Shown here piece by piece: positions 32,761-40,677 of a stretch of 40,677 nt of DNA (position 1 is its first letter; each line of letters begins with the position of its first letter). A program made the position numbers and the translations under genes. The DNA is from UKL13-3 sp964392775. Its GTDB lineage: Bacteria > Bacteroidota > Bacteroidia > UKL13-3. The stretch spans positions 1-40,677 of the forward strand of contig CAYMRD010000023.1 in assembly GCA_964392775.1 (NCBI GenBank), given 5' to 3'. The notes under the pieces were generated by a model, which worked only from the letters and a program-made list of their open reading frames with translations, ran no database searches and had not been told where the DNA came from.

Positions 32761-32835
32761 GCAGTTCAGTCTTGTCATACTTTGATTTGAGGTTAGAATA
32801 GGCTGGTTTAACGCTTAAACGCCCCTGCTTTTACT

Positions 32836-34722
32836 TTATTTTAGGTATTTGCGGAATGCAGCAATAGTTTGAAAAATCAAGTAGGCTAAGATAATCCGAT
32901 GAAGGAAGAAGAGGAAATAAAGCCAGCCGTTAATGGCTTCTCCTTCTTTTGCCCCTAATACATCTTTAACTTTTTGTGTGGGGTCTAATAGCCCCCAATA
33001 TATCTGTTGGTTAGAAGTTATTAAGTCAATAGGGTGGGGGCGTTCTTTAGATGACAGAGTGGGGAGATTCGATTGCTCTGGTTGATGAATAGCAATGAAT
33101 AAAAGAAAGAAACAAAAAGTAATAATAAGGATAAGCCAAGCGGATCTTGTCCAATCTAATCCATTCTTATTTGAGAATCTGTTCAGGAATATCGAAAATC
33201 GATCCCCAATCTCATGCCATTTATCAATTTCATGTAAGGGTTTCTCTAACTTGATTTGCTCGTGGTACTGCTCCATTTCAAGGCTTTTGAATTTTAGTGC
33301 CTGAATTGTATCTCCTTGACTAAATAGGACCTGTTTTAGTTGCCGATATATTTCTCTCCTGTTTTTATAATCTTTTATAATCGACACTCTATTATGTTCA
33401 CTTACTAACAACAATTTAGTTTGATCCGAATTATACCTTCCGAGCTTTGAACTCTCGAACCAAGAAATACTTTGAAACTCACAAGATGATAAAACAACAT
33501 TGTTAAAAGAAAGTGTTTTAAAGGAGTCAAAATTGAATCCCCAAAACTTGCAAGAACCTAAGTCTGTATGTTCCAACTGAAACAAACTATCAACCTTAGA
33601 TAACACAGTTTTTCCTCTGTTTTTGATTTCATTAAACCATTCGGATGTTGATGCTCGAACATTATTGAAAATTATCTTAGAGTAATTGCTAAAGTTGTCA
33701 AACCATAAACGATTGACGAAAACAGCATTTAGTTTAATTGTCGCATTTTGATTGATGCCAGAAAATTTAAACACATTTACATCTAAGCTATTAAATAACA
33801 AATCACCCTTTAGCCTTGTAGACGATTTAATATTGATTGACTCTATTAATGGATATGCGACCGCAAATACATCCTGAACACCATTAACCTCAAGGCCATT
33901 ATTAAAATCACAGGATTCAAAATGCAAACTCCTAAAGCCTTCTATTAAATTATTTCTATTTAAGTCTTCATAATCTATGCTAACTTTATCATCATACTTG
34001 CCAGAAAACATTGTCAATCCTGGCCTTCCTCTCACACCTTGTATTCTAAGATCATCCTTAAAGTGCCCATAATTGATAATAAATCCATTCACTATACACG
34101 GAGCCCATACGTAAATATCCTTTTCAAAGGTGCTTTTGAAAAGAGTAATCGAACTTAAACACCCGGTTGTTATTCTAACCGGACCATTTACTTGACAATT
34201 TTTTATTCCAAATCCTAAATTACTGATAACACAATTGTTTATCTCGAGAATAAAGTCAATTGATGTACTCTCAAAATTAAGACTCCCAATGGTAATGAAA
34301 ACCTCACGAAGGATAATTCCTCCTTTTATCTGACAATCATTTGTAAATGATATACCCCTTTCAACCTCGCATCTCCCTTCAAACTGAACCATCTCATTAA
34401 ATATACAATTCTCAAAGTGCAATCCAAATAAATCGGAATCCCATTCATCAAGTATTCCATTTGACTTTAATCCGTCAAACAACAACCCCTTTTTGAATTC
34501 ACAGTTCCTAAATACTAATGCAACATTGATATTGGTTTTGTCAAAAAGCACATCTTGCTCAAAAACAAGCCTGTTTAGAATAATAATTGATTTATTGTTG
34601 TATGTCTTATTCGTGAAAATAATAGGTTCCGCAATTGAATAATATTCGCCAAGATCATAGAACTCGCTAAAATCGTCTCTCTGAAATAACAACAGAAAAT
34701 CATCTTCTGAAATTTTTTCCAT
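32836..34722 (-). CDS. beta-helix-like protein with two C-terminal membrane segments, function unknown
   Basis: I do not recognise this 628-residue protein as a named family. Residues about 60-430 contain recurring 20-24-residue rungs with an aromatic-x-N/S-C-x-F pattern: FRNCEFKKGLLFDG, HFENCIFNEMVQFEG, HFESCDFNNGLEVNG. This points to a right-handed beta-helix related to pentapeptide-repeat proteins. A helical stretch (REIYRQLKQVLFSQGDTIQA, then LKFKSLEMEQYHEQ) follows, then membrane segments at about 527-547 and 599-621. No signal peptide is present, so the helix probably faces the cytoplasm. The gene begins two bases after the antitoxin/peptidase gene's stop and is visibly more AT-rich than its neighbours, suggesting transfer. 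It could be a membrane effector, sensor or immunity-type partner of the toxin-antitoxin pair. Confidence 0.72.
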   Translation of the reverse strand: MEKISEDDFLLLFQRDDFSEFYDLGEYYSIAEPIIFTNKTYNNKSIIILNRLVFEQDVLFDKTNINVALVFRNCEFKKGLLFDGLKSNGILDEWDSDLFGLHFENCIFNEMVQFEGRCEVERGISFTNDCQIKGGIILREVFITIGSLNFESTSIDFILEINNCVISNLGFGIKNCQVNGPVRITTGCLSSITLFKSTFEKDIYVWAPCIVNGFIINYGHFKDDLRIQGVRGRPGLTMFSGKYDDKVSIDYEDLNRNNLIEGFRSLHFESCDFNNGLEVNGVQDVFAVAYPLIESINIKSSTRLKGDLLFNSLDVNVFKFSGINQNATIKLNAVFVNRLWFDNFSNYSKIIFNNVRASTSEWFNEIKNRGKTVLSKVDSLFQLEHTDLGSCKFWGFNFDSFKTLSFNNVVLSSCEFQSISWFESSKLGRYNSDQTKLLLVSEHNRVSIIKDYKNRREIYRQLKQVLFSQGDTIQALKFKSLEMEQYHEQIKLEKPLHEIDKWHEIGDRFSIFLNRFSNKNGLDWTRSAWLILIITFCFFLLFIAIHQPEQSNLPTLSSKERPHPIDLITSNQQIYWGLLDPTQKVKDVLGAKEGEAINGWLYFLFFLHRIILAYLIFQTIAAFRKYLK

Positions 34723-34724
34723 TT

Positions 34725-35831
34725 CTAAAATAGTTCAATAGCAACTTTCAAATGCAGAAAATGGCTCCAAGTTAAATGCCCAAATTTCTGCAATCTACCT
34801 AATACAATTGCGGGATGGGTCTGCAGTTGTTTAGCAAATTGCTTAATCCGTTTTTCGGTGAAATTATTTTCTTCAACAAAGGCTTCAAAAGCTTTGGGAT
34901 TTATTAACCACTTTTCGGAAAACGCATCTGCTTCCTTCTCCTTCTCTTCATCATAAGGTACACCATCCACATTTTCCAAAAACACTTCTTTTTTACCGTG
35001 TTCAATTATATGTCCGGCTTCGTGAAAAAATGTGAACCAAAAAATATCATTTGTTTTATAACGGCCGGTTAACTGTATCAGGGGGTGTTGCCCGTCATTT
35101 ATCCAACGTGCAGCTCCGCTTATGGAAACACCTTTTACGTTCTGGGTAAAAGTGACAGCCACACCGCATGCAGCACATAGGCTTTGCAATTGGTTTTTAA
35201 AATCGGCTGGTTGCGTTTTTACAATGTTCTTAATTTCTTCTAATGCCTGTGTAAATGCCTTTTTATTATAAGGTTTTAGTTCGAGGGTTTTGGCATCTAG
35301 CTGTCCTCTACGTAACCAAGCAGAAAGGGCATAATGGTTCGGTGCTTTTTTCAAGGATATACGAAAAGCCACTGAAGGTTTTTCAGCTAGGTATATATTG
35401 TTAAAAGCTTCAATAGATGCTACTCCAAAATAGCTTAGTACTTGTTGTGTTTGAGCAAAGATGTCGTTAGCCACTTTTTGTATCCATCCATGCTTAATCA
35501 TGTCAGTTAACGGAAATTGTTTCACCCAATCCTTTTGTTTAAGCAATTCTTCGCCTTGTTCAATGGCTGCTAACTCTAATCGATAATTGCGTTCTCGCTC
35601 TAGCCAAAACGCTGCCGGAATACCTAGCACCATTTCCAACTGCAAAGCCGTATCTGCCGTAATTGCAGCTTTACCAGTGATAATTTCGCTGATGGTTTTT
35701 TCTGGTCTGGCCATGCGAATTGCTAATTCCGTTTGACTCATCCCATAGTGATCTATCGTTTCTTTAAGGGTATCTCCAGGAGGGGAAATCAAGCGTTTGG
35801 CGGCAATAATGTCGTCCTTGGTTTTGTACAT
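34725..35831 (-). CDS. HigA-type antitoxin fused to an ImmA/IrrE metallopeptidase domain
   Basis: The 368-residue protein has an N-terminal XRE helix-turn-helix (about 20-75; MSQTELAIRMARPEKTISEI) of the HigA/addiction-module kind, ending in LGIPAAFWLERERNYR. The C-terminal two thirds hold an ImmA/IrrE-type zinc peptidase with FFHEAGHIIEHGKK, giving His270-Glu271-x-x-His274, and an EKEADAFSEKWL helix as in IrrE. Such fusions pair with HigB toxins and may be regulated by proteolysis of the antitoxin or of another protein. It begins three bases after the higB-like gene's stop, and the third gene begins two bases after its own stop, so all three are probably translated together. Confidence 0.9.
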   Translation of the reverse strand: MYKTKDDIIAAKRLISPPGDTLKETIDHYGMSQTELAIRMARPEKTISEIITGKAAITADTALQLEMVLGIPAAFWLERERNYRLELAAIEQGEELLKQKDWVKQFPLTDMIKHGWIQKVANDIFAQTQQVLSYFGVASIEAFNNIYLAEKPSVAFRISLKKAPNHYALSAWLRRGQLDAKTLELKPYNKKAFTQALEEIKNIVKTQPADFKNQLQSLCAACGVAVTFTQNVKGVSISGAARWINDGQHPLIQLTGRYKTNDIFWFTFFHEAGHIIEHGKKEVFLENVDGVPYDEEKEKEADAFSEKWLINPKAFEAFVEENNFTEKRIKQFAKQLQTHPAIVLGRLQKFGHLTWSHFLHLKVAIELF

Positions 35832-35834
35832 AAT

Positions 35835-36167
35835 TTAATGATAGTCGATTACTTCAGTTATTTCAATAATGGTTATTTGAGTCCAGTCCATTCCGCCATC
35901 TTCCTTTTGAGGAATAGGGTGATGTCCAGGTACAAAAATTATGCGCCAATTTCCCGATATGGAAACGGCTAGCTGGCCTTTACGTGGGCCTGTTAGCTCA
36001 TGGCAATTGGCTGCCGGAATGGTTTTCATTACGGCAAGTGTGGCAGCAGCTTGTAACTCCATTAACCGTTGGTTAACATGTTTCGCCCGCTGGCCGTAGT
36101 TGCGCACAATTTCTTTCGGAGAAGATAAAGATTTGGCCAACTTGTTGTTTTTGTAATCAATCTGCAT
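35835..36167 (-). CDS. HigB/RelE-family toxin
   Basis: The 110-residue protein belongs to the HigB branch of the RelE superfamily, whose members cut mRNA on the ribosome. The segment CHELTGPRKGQLAVSISGNW followed by RIIFVP is the characteristic central part. The N-terminal half is helical and Lys-rich. It is the first gene of the three-gene operon, toxin before antitoxin as is usual for higBA. The ATG at 36167 is one base downstream of the predicted -7 box, so the mRNA may be leaderless or translation may begin further in; no other ATG precedes the conserved region except MELQAAATL and MKTIPAAN. Confidence 0.88.
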   Translation of the reverse strand: MQIDYKNNKLAKSLSSPKEIVRNYGQRAKHVNQRLMELQAAATLAVMKTIPAANCHELTGPRKGQLAVSISGNWRIIFVPGHHPIPQKEDGGMDWTQITIIEITEVIDYH

Positions 36168-36168
36168 G

Positions 36169-36198
36169 CAAAGGTATGAAAATTTTCATAACCCCAAA
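36169..36198 (-). promoter_or_regulatory. promoter and palindromic operator of the higBA-like operon
   Basis: On the minus strand TTTG (36198-36195) is 18 bases before TACCTTTG (36176-36169). A perfect 16-base palindrome TATGAAAATTTTCATA (36175-36190) fills most of the spacer and touches the -7 box. That is where an autorepressing HigA dimer should bind. The -7 box ends one base before the higB ATG. Confidence 0.78.
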
Positions 36199-36448
36199 GG
36201 TTAATAAAAATATTTGGATTAGTAGAGGTTTTGTTGCAAAAGTGCTTACTATCTGGTCGATAGTGTTAATTTAGGTTCATTGGGTTGGTGTAAATCTAGT
36301 AACTTTCTACAAAAAACAAGTTTTCAGGGACTCGGGTTGAGTTTCCTCTCAAGGTTAATATTTCCTTAAATGAGTGCTGTTGCAGGCAATAAATCCGAAT
36401 TCGCAAGCGTATGATGGAGGGTTTGTTTGGCTATGAGCCAATCGCCAC
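36199..36448. other. intergenic region between the divergent higBA-like operon and the DUF2723 gene
   Basis: No gene, RNA or strong hairpin is visible. The only structure noted is a short TTGAG-N6-CTCAA inverted repeat near 36340. Promoters are at the two ends. Confidence 0.6.
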
Positions 36449-36478
36449 TTGCTTAATAACAGGCAGCGTATATATTTG
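36449..36478 (+). promoter_or_regulatory. promoter of the DUF2723 gene
   Basis: TTG (36449-36451) and TATATTTG (36471-36478) are separated by 19 bases. The -7 box ends 32 bases before the ATG at 36511, giving a leader of some 25 bases. Confidence 0.7.
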
Positions 36479-36510
36479 CTAACCTTAACTAATTACGAAA
36501 ACACATCAGA

Positions 36511-39500
36511 ATGAGTCGTTACAATTTAATAAATAGCACTTTAGGTTGGATAACCTTCGTTATTGCACTTACAACTTATACTCTTACACTTGAGCCTACA
36601 GTGAGCTTCTGGGATTGCGGAGAGTTTATTTCAGCATCGTACCGTTTGCAAATTTGCCATCCTCCGGGAGCGCCTTTGTTTTTGATGATAGGTCGTATTT
36701 TCTCGCTGATGGCCGGAAGTGATATAACTAAAGTTGCCTTTTGGGTGAACATGGTATCGGCTGTTACCAGTGCGTTGTGTGTGATGTTCTATTTCTGGAC
36801 AATTACCCATCTGGCTAAGAAAATTTTGGTAAAAAGCGGTGAACCTGATATGCAACAAGCCTTTGCTATTATGGCAAGTGGTTTGGTGGGAGCTTTGGCT
36901 CTTACCTGGAGCGATACCTTCTGGTTCTCGGCTGTTGAAGCTGAGGTGTACGCATCTTCATCTTTCTTTACCGCGCTTACTTTCTGGTGCATTTTGAAAT
37001 GGGAAAACGTGGCACATGAGCGCCATGCCGACCGCTGGTTGATTTTGATTGCCTACTTTATCGGATTGGCTATCGGAGTCCATTTATTGAACTTGCTCGT
37101 GATTCCTGCTATTGTATATGTATACTATTTCAAAAAATACACCTTTACCCGCTTTGGCTTTATCAAAGCTACCGGAGTAGCCTTGGGTGCTATTGCCATC
37201 GTTCAGTTTATGATGATTCCGGGAATTCCATGGTTGATGACCCGCTTCGATTTGTTGTTTGTAAACAGCTTTGGAATGGGCTTCAATTCAGGAGCGTATT
37301 TTACCCTGATATTTATTGCAGCTATACTGGCCGGTGGTTTATACTGGTCGGTTAAAAACAATAAAGTATGGCTGAACACTGCTTTGCTGAGTGCTTCATT
37401 CATCATCATTGGCTATTCTTCTTATGCCATGATTCTGATTCGTTCATCAGCCGACCCTGTGATTGATATGAACAATCCTGAACAGCCGTTCTCGTTGTCA
37501 TCTTATATCAACCGTGAGCAATATGGCGACAACCCGCTGGTGCATGGTCAGTATTTTTATGCCAAAGTAATCGACTATAAAAAAGGTGCGATGCAGTACC
37601 GTGCGGGCGAGGATAAATATATTCCGATTGGCCCTTCGATTAAGCGTGTGTACGACCCTAAAGATTGTACCGTATTGCCACGTATGTGGGCCGATCGCCC
37701 TGATTATGTTCAGGCTTACCGCCAGTGGGAAAAAATTCCGGAAGGCAAAAAAGCTACGTTTGGCAAAAACATGGACTTTATGTTCTCATACCAGTTAGGC
37801 TTTATGTACTGGAGATATTTCTTCTGGAACTTTGTGGGTCGCCAGAATGACGACCAGGGTTTTGGAGATGTAACGCGCGGTAACTGGTTAAGTGGTGTAG
37901 AATCTATTGATGCGGCCCGTCTGGGTCCTCAGGATGAAATGCCTGCCAGCATGGACAGCAAAGCGCACAATACCTATTTCTTTCTTCCGTTGATTTTGGG
38001 GATTATCGGGTTGATTTACCATTTCCGCAAAGCACAGGCAGATGCCATTGTAATCCTCACCCTGTTTTTGTTTACGGGAGCCTTTATTGTATTGTACCTG
38101 AACTTCCCGGCACACCAGCCGCGTGAGCGTGATTATGCCTATGTAGGTTCTTTTCAAACCTTTATGATTTGGCTGGGAATCGGGGTATTGGCCATCATCG
38201 ACTTCCTCTCTAAACGGATGAATAAAATGACGGCAACCATCATTGCTTCAGCAGCCACCTTAGGGGTTCCTGTGTTGATGGGCAATCAAAACTGGGATGA
38301 CCACGACCGCTCGAACCGCTATACGGCTGTTGATTTTGCAACCAACTATTTGGAGTCTTGTCCTAAAAACGCGATTCTGTTTACCAATGGTGATAATGAT
38401 ACCTACCCGTTATGGTATGCGCAAAACGTTGAAGCGATTCGTACCGATGTGCGTGTAATCAATTTGAGTTTGCTGAATACTGACTGGTATGCCGATGGGT
38501 TGAAACGTCAGGCTTATGAAAGTGCTCCGGTTCCGTTTAGCATGACACCTGATAAGTATGTACAGGGTGTGCGTGATTATGTGATGTATTACAACAATCC
38601 GGCAGTTGAAAAAACGTATGGTATCAACCAGAACGATTTTTATCCGCTGAAAAATATCATCGCCTTTATCAATGACGATAAAGACCCGATGGCGAAGTTA
38701 TCATCACAGGGTGGAGAGCAATACAGCTATTATCCAACCAAAAAATTCTTTGTTGCAATTGACAAAGAGCAAGTGTTGAAAGCAGGAGCTGTTCAACCCA
38801 AAGATGCCCAATACATGGTTGATTCAATCAGGTTCGAAATCGGGAGGAACAACCTGATGAAGGCTGATTTGATTACGCTTGATATCGTTGCTTCTACTGA
38901 CTGGACACGCCCTGTATGTTTTGCCATCACTACCGGTAGCGATGTGTATTTAAATATGCAGAGCTATTTCCAGATTAACGGTTTGGTATACCAGCTGGTT
39001 CCAATCGTTAACAACCAACCTTCAGATGGAACGATGGGACGTATCAATTCGGATATCCTGTATGATAACGTGATGAACAAATTCAAATGGGGCGGCATGG
39101 ATAAGCCGGGTATTTACTTGGATGAAACCATTCTTCGTCAAACCAAAAACCTGCGTAACTTATTTTATCGTTTGTCTACCAAATTGGTTGAAGAAGGTGA
39201 TACCGCACGTGCTAAAAAAGTTTTGGATAAATGTTTGGCCGTGATGCCTAAAGAAAATGTTCCGTATGATGTATTTGTGGTGCGTTTGGCCGAGGCTGCT
39301 TATGCTATGGGTGATGTAGAGCGCGGAAATCAATTGGTGAAAGATGTTGCGGATTTGTATGCCGGGCGTTACGCCTTTTACAGCCGCTACAAAGCCGCAG
39401 GTAAAGGTGGACAGGTAAGCTCTGAACTGGATGAAGCCGGACAGATTATGGGTTACTGTATGCAGGTTGCGCAGTTCCATAAGCAGGATGCCGTAGCCAA

Positions 39501-39546
39501 AGAGATTCAGGATAAGATGGCAACTTTCCAGATTCAAATGCAATAA
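36511..39546 (+). CDS. DUF2723 (GT117-type) polytopic membrane protein
   Basis: The 1011-residue protein begins with the conserved N-terminus of DUF2723 proteins: TLEPTVSFWDCGEFISASYR followed by LQICHPPGAPLFLMIGRIFS, with the Asp-Cys-Gly-Glu motif in the first outer loop as in GT-C glycosyltransferases. About ten or more membrane segments cover residues 1-590. A soluble part with FTNGDNDTYPLWYAQNVE follows, and the last 150 residues are helical TPR-like (TKLVEEGDTARAKKVLDKCL). The family is widespread in Bacteroidota and classed as GT117; a role in O-mannosylation-like protein glycosylation has been suggested, but substrate and product here are inferred only. It has its own promoter and a strong terminator. 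Confidence 0.9.
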   Translation: MSRYNLINSTLGWITFVIALTTYTLTLEPTVSFWDCGEFISASYRLQICHPPGAPLFLMIGRIFSLMAGSDITKVAFWVNMVSAVTSALCVMFYFWTITHLAKKILVKSGEPDMQQAFAIMASGLVGALALTWSDTFWFSAVEAEVYASSSFFTALTFWCILKWENVAHERHADRWLILIAYFIGLAIGVHLLNLLVIPAIVYVYYFKKYTFTRFGFIKATGVALGAIAIVQFMMIPGIPWLMTRFDLLFVNSFGMGFNSGAYFTLIFIAAILAGGLYWSVKNNKVWLNTALLSASFIIIGYSSYAMILIRSSADPVIDMNNPEQPFSLSSYINREQYGDNPLVHGQYFYAKVIDYKKGAMQYRAGEDKYIPIGPSIKRVYDPKDCTVLPRMWADRPDYVQAYRQWEKIPEGKKATFGKNMDFMFSYQLGFMYWRYFFWNFVGRQNDDQGFGDVTRGNWLSGVESIDAARLGPQDEMPASMDSKAHNTYFFLPLILGIIGLIYHFRKAQADAIVILTLFLFTGAFIVLYLNFPAHQPRERDYAYVGSFQTFMIWLGIGVLAIIDFLSKRMNKMTATIIASAATLGVPVLMGNQNWDDHDRSNRYTAVDFATNYLESCPKNAILFTNGDNDTYPLWYAQNVEAIRTDVRVINLSLLNTDWYADGLKRQAYESAPVPFSMTPDKYVQGVRDYVMYYNNPAVEKTYGINQNDFYPLKNIIAFINDDKDPMAKLSSQGGEQYSYYPTKKFFVAIDKEQVLKAGAVQPKDAQYMVDSIRFEIGRNNLMKADLITLDIVASTDWTRPVCFAITTGSDVYLNMQSYFQINGLVYQLVPIVNNQPSDGTMGRINSDILYDNVMNKFKWGGMDKPGIYLDETILRQTKNLRNLFYRLSTKLVEEGDTARAKKVLDKCLAVMPKENVPYDVFVVRLAEAAYAMGDVERGNQLVKDVADLYAGRYAFYSRYKAAGKGGQVSSELDEAGQIMGYCMQVAQFHKQDAVAKEIQDKMATFQIQMQ

Positions 39547-39570
39547 GAAAGGAATTGATAAGAGAAGATT

Positions 39571-39606
39571 AAGGCGCGCAGCATGAAATGCTGCGCGCCT
39601 TTTTTG
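39571..39606 (+). terminator. rho-independent terminator of the DUF2723 gene
   Basis: AAGGCGCGCAGCAT (39571-39584) and its complement (39588-39601) form a 14-base perfect stem with a three-base loop, followed by seven Ts. It stands 24 bases after the stop, and rules out the upstream ATG at 39583 as the rlmB start. Confidence 0.93.
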
Positions 39607-39614
39607 TATGTTTG
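39607..39614 (+). promoter_or_regulatory. -7 box of rlmB
   Basis: TATGTTTG fits TAnnTTTG and ends four bases before the rlmB ATG at 39619. Transcription would start at or next to the A of the ATG, implying a leaderless or nearly leaderless mRNA. Confidence 0.5.
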
Positions 39615-39618
39615 CCGC

Positions 39619-40395
39619 ATGAAATACGAAGAACGCGACAGAAGACCCAAAGAAATTCCGAACCTGATATTCGGCATCCACGCTGTATTGGAGGCATTGG
39701 ATTCGGGAAAAGAAATCAATAAGGTGATTGTACAAAAGGGACTTCAAAAAAGCGATGAGGTGGAGCAGATATTAAAAGTGGCCCGTAACCGCCATGTTCC
39801 GGTACAACAGGTTCCGCGCGAAAATTCATTGTTCCCTTACGGCAAAAACCATCAGGGAGTATTGGCGTTCATTTCGCCTGTAACGTATTACAAACTAGAA
39901 AACTTGCTGCCTCAGTTATTCGAAGAAGGTAAAACACCGTTTATTCTGGTATTGGATCGAATTACCGATGTGCGCAATTTCGGAGCCATCGCCCGTTCGG
40001 CTTATTGCGGTGGGGTACACGCCATTGTGGTACCTGATACCGGTGCCGCGCAGGTAACCGATGATGCGGTAAAAACATCAGCAGGCGCCTTGTTAAAAAT
40101 TCCGGTTTGTCGCGAGAGCAATATGAAAACCGTGATGGAGTTGTTGAATCAATCAGGACTTGCAACTGTTGCGTGTACAGAGAAAGCCAATAAAGATTTA
40201 CCCTTTGCTGATTTATCGGGACCGATTGCCATTATTTTAGGTTCGGAAGAAGATGGTATTTCAAATGATATTATCAGACGTGCTTCGCAAATAGCGAAGA
40301 TCCCAATGGAGATGGGGGTTGGTTCTCTCAATGTTTCGGTAGCTGCCGGTATTGCTATTTACGAAACGGTGCGTCAGCGAATGGTGCAAGCTTAG
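39619..40395 (+). CDS. rlmB: 23S rRNA (guanosine-2'-O-)-methyltransferase, RlmB/SpoU family
   Basis: The protein (258 residues from the ATG at 39619) has the SpoU N-terminal substrate-binding domain with FGIHAVLEAL, then the trefoil-knot SPOUT methyltransferase domain. Its three motifs are DRITDVRNFGAIARSA, AIILGSEEDGIS and VGSLNVSVAAGIAIYE, which hold the SAM site and the catalytic Arg/Asn. RlmB methylates Gm2251 in the 23S P-loop region in E. coli; TrmH-like tRNA activity cannot be excluded. Its stop codon overlaps the stop of a convergent minus-strand frame. Confidence 0.92.
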   Translation: MKYEERDRRPKEIPNLIFGIHAVLEALDSGKEINKVIVQKGLQKSDEVEQILKVARNRHVPVQQVPRENSLFPYGKNHQGVLAFISPVTYYKLENLLPQLFEEGKTPFILVLDRITDVRNFGAIARSAYCGGVHAIVVPDTGAAQVTDDAVKTSAGALLKIPVCRESNMKTVMELLNQSGLATVACTEKANKDLPFADLSGPIAIILGSEEDGISNDIIRRASQIAKIPMEMGVGSLNVSVAAGIAIYETVRQRMVQA

Positions 40396-40565
40396 TGCTT
40401 GCGCTTTTGCGTAGCATAATCGATATTTTCCTGAAACTGTTGCTGTAAATAAGCTTTCCCAAATGCTTCAAGCTGTTGTTCGGTGGAATTGGGTTTCATA
40501 TTGACCATCGTTCTGCGGTTATGGTCGTAAATTACCGAGGCAATTACCCATACTGACCACAACAA
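40392..40565 (-). CDS. small membrane protein or 3' end of a gene, convergent with rlmB
   Basis: An open minus-strand frame ends at 40392 and stays open up to a TGA at 40596-40598. It reads as one hydrophobic segment (LLWSVWVIASVIY), then DHNRRT and a polar tail with Glu/Gln-rich helix (TEQQLEAFGKAYLQQQF) ending QKRKH. This is protein-like, but the only start before the membrane segment is TTG at 40565 or 40562; the first ATG (40508) comes after it. The gene may begin with TTG, or an upstream part may be joined by a frameshift at about 40600. I do not recognise the family. Confidence 0.4.
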   Translation of the reverse strand: MLWSVWVIASVIYDHNRRTMVNMKPNSTEQQLEAFGKAYLQQQFQENIDYATQKRKH

Positions 40566-40677
40566 AACAGAGTTGTTGCAGGATAAAAACAGGAGTCATA
40601 AGGCGAGTCGTTTGATAATAAATAGTCCGCCCTCAAAAAGTATTCAAACCCAATGAATATACACATATCGTGTATTA

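Overview
The window comes from a member of the Bacteroidota. The evidence is a 1.6-kb-residue secreted protein ending in a gliding-motility/type B type IX secretion (T9SS) sorting domain, a second secreted protein with a T9SS type A-like tail, a DUF2723 (GT117-type) membrane protein, the gene order rplM-rpsI-rpsB-tsf and rimP-nusA-infB with Bacteroidota-type proteins, and many promoters of the TTG/TTTG-N18-21-TAnnTTTG kind in place of the classical -35/-10. Family or genus cannot be fixed from the sequence alone. No rRNA, tRNA, CRISPR array, transposase or phage gene was recognised.

Layout. 1-362: no supportable gene. 363-1664 (-): a Fic AMP-transferase with a C-terminal winged helix, bracketed by two related long palindromes. 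1807-3898 (-): a VapB/VapC-type toxin-antitoxin pair whose toxin gene overlaps gmhA (heptose synthesis) by ATGA, followed by an isoaspartyl peptidase. 3933-6062 (-): dsbD, with a heptanucleotide tandem repeat in its linker. 6221-10019 (+): a secreted glucosaminidase with five LysM repeats, a polytopic GT-C-like membrane protein and a D-cysteine desulfhydrase/ACC-deaminase-like enzyme, all packed end to end. 10382-15202 (+): the giant T9SS protein, with a diverged intergenic repeat on each side, duplicated promoter-like motifs ahead of it and a strong terminator behind it. 15474-20296 (+): two exported amidohydrolase-family proteins (three amidohydrolase-like domains, only one with an intact HxH metal motif) and a Nudix hydrolase. 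20356-20847 (+): an exported Kazal protein.

20943-27193 (+) is translation and envelope housekeeping: rplM, rpsI, rpsB, tsf, pyrH, frr and an AsmA-like/GT51 glycosyltransferase fusion. 27286-32672 (-) holds an RRM RNA-binding protein and the rimP-nusA-infB cluster. 32836-36167 (-) is an accessory island: a HigB toxin, a HigA-type antitoxin fused to an ImmA/IrrE metallopeptidase and, two bases downstream, a visibly AT-rich 628-residue beta-helix-like protein with two C-terminal membrane segments. 36511-40395 (+) carries the DUF2723 protein and rlmB, with a small convergent open frame at the right edge.

The best candidate for something undescribed is the three-gene 32836-36167 unit. It has a single promoter with a perfect palindrome between its -33 and -7 boxes, and it looks like a toxin-antitoxin locus with an added membrane component. 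Other points worth a second look are the palindromes around fic, the heptad repeat in dsbD, the dispersed C-less/G-less tracts in two housekeeping intergenic regions, the direct repeats around the giant adhesin gene, and the palindrome in the rplM promoter.
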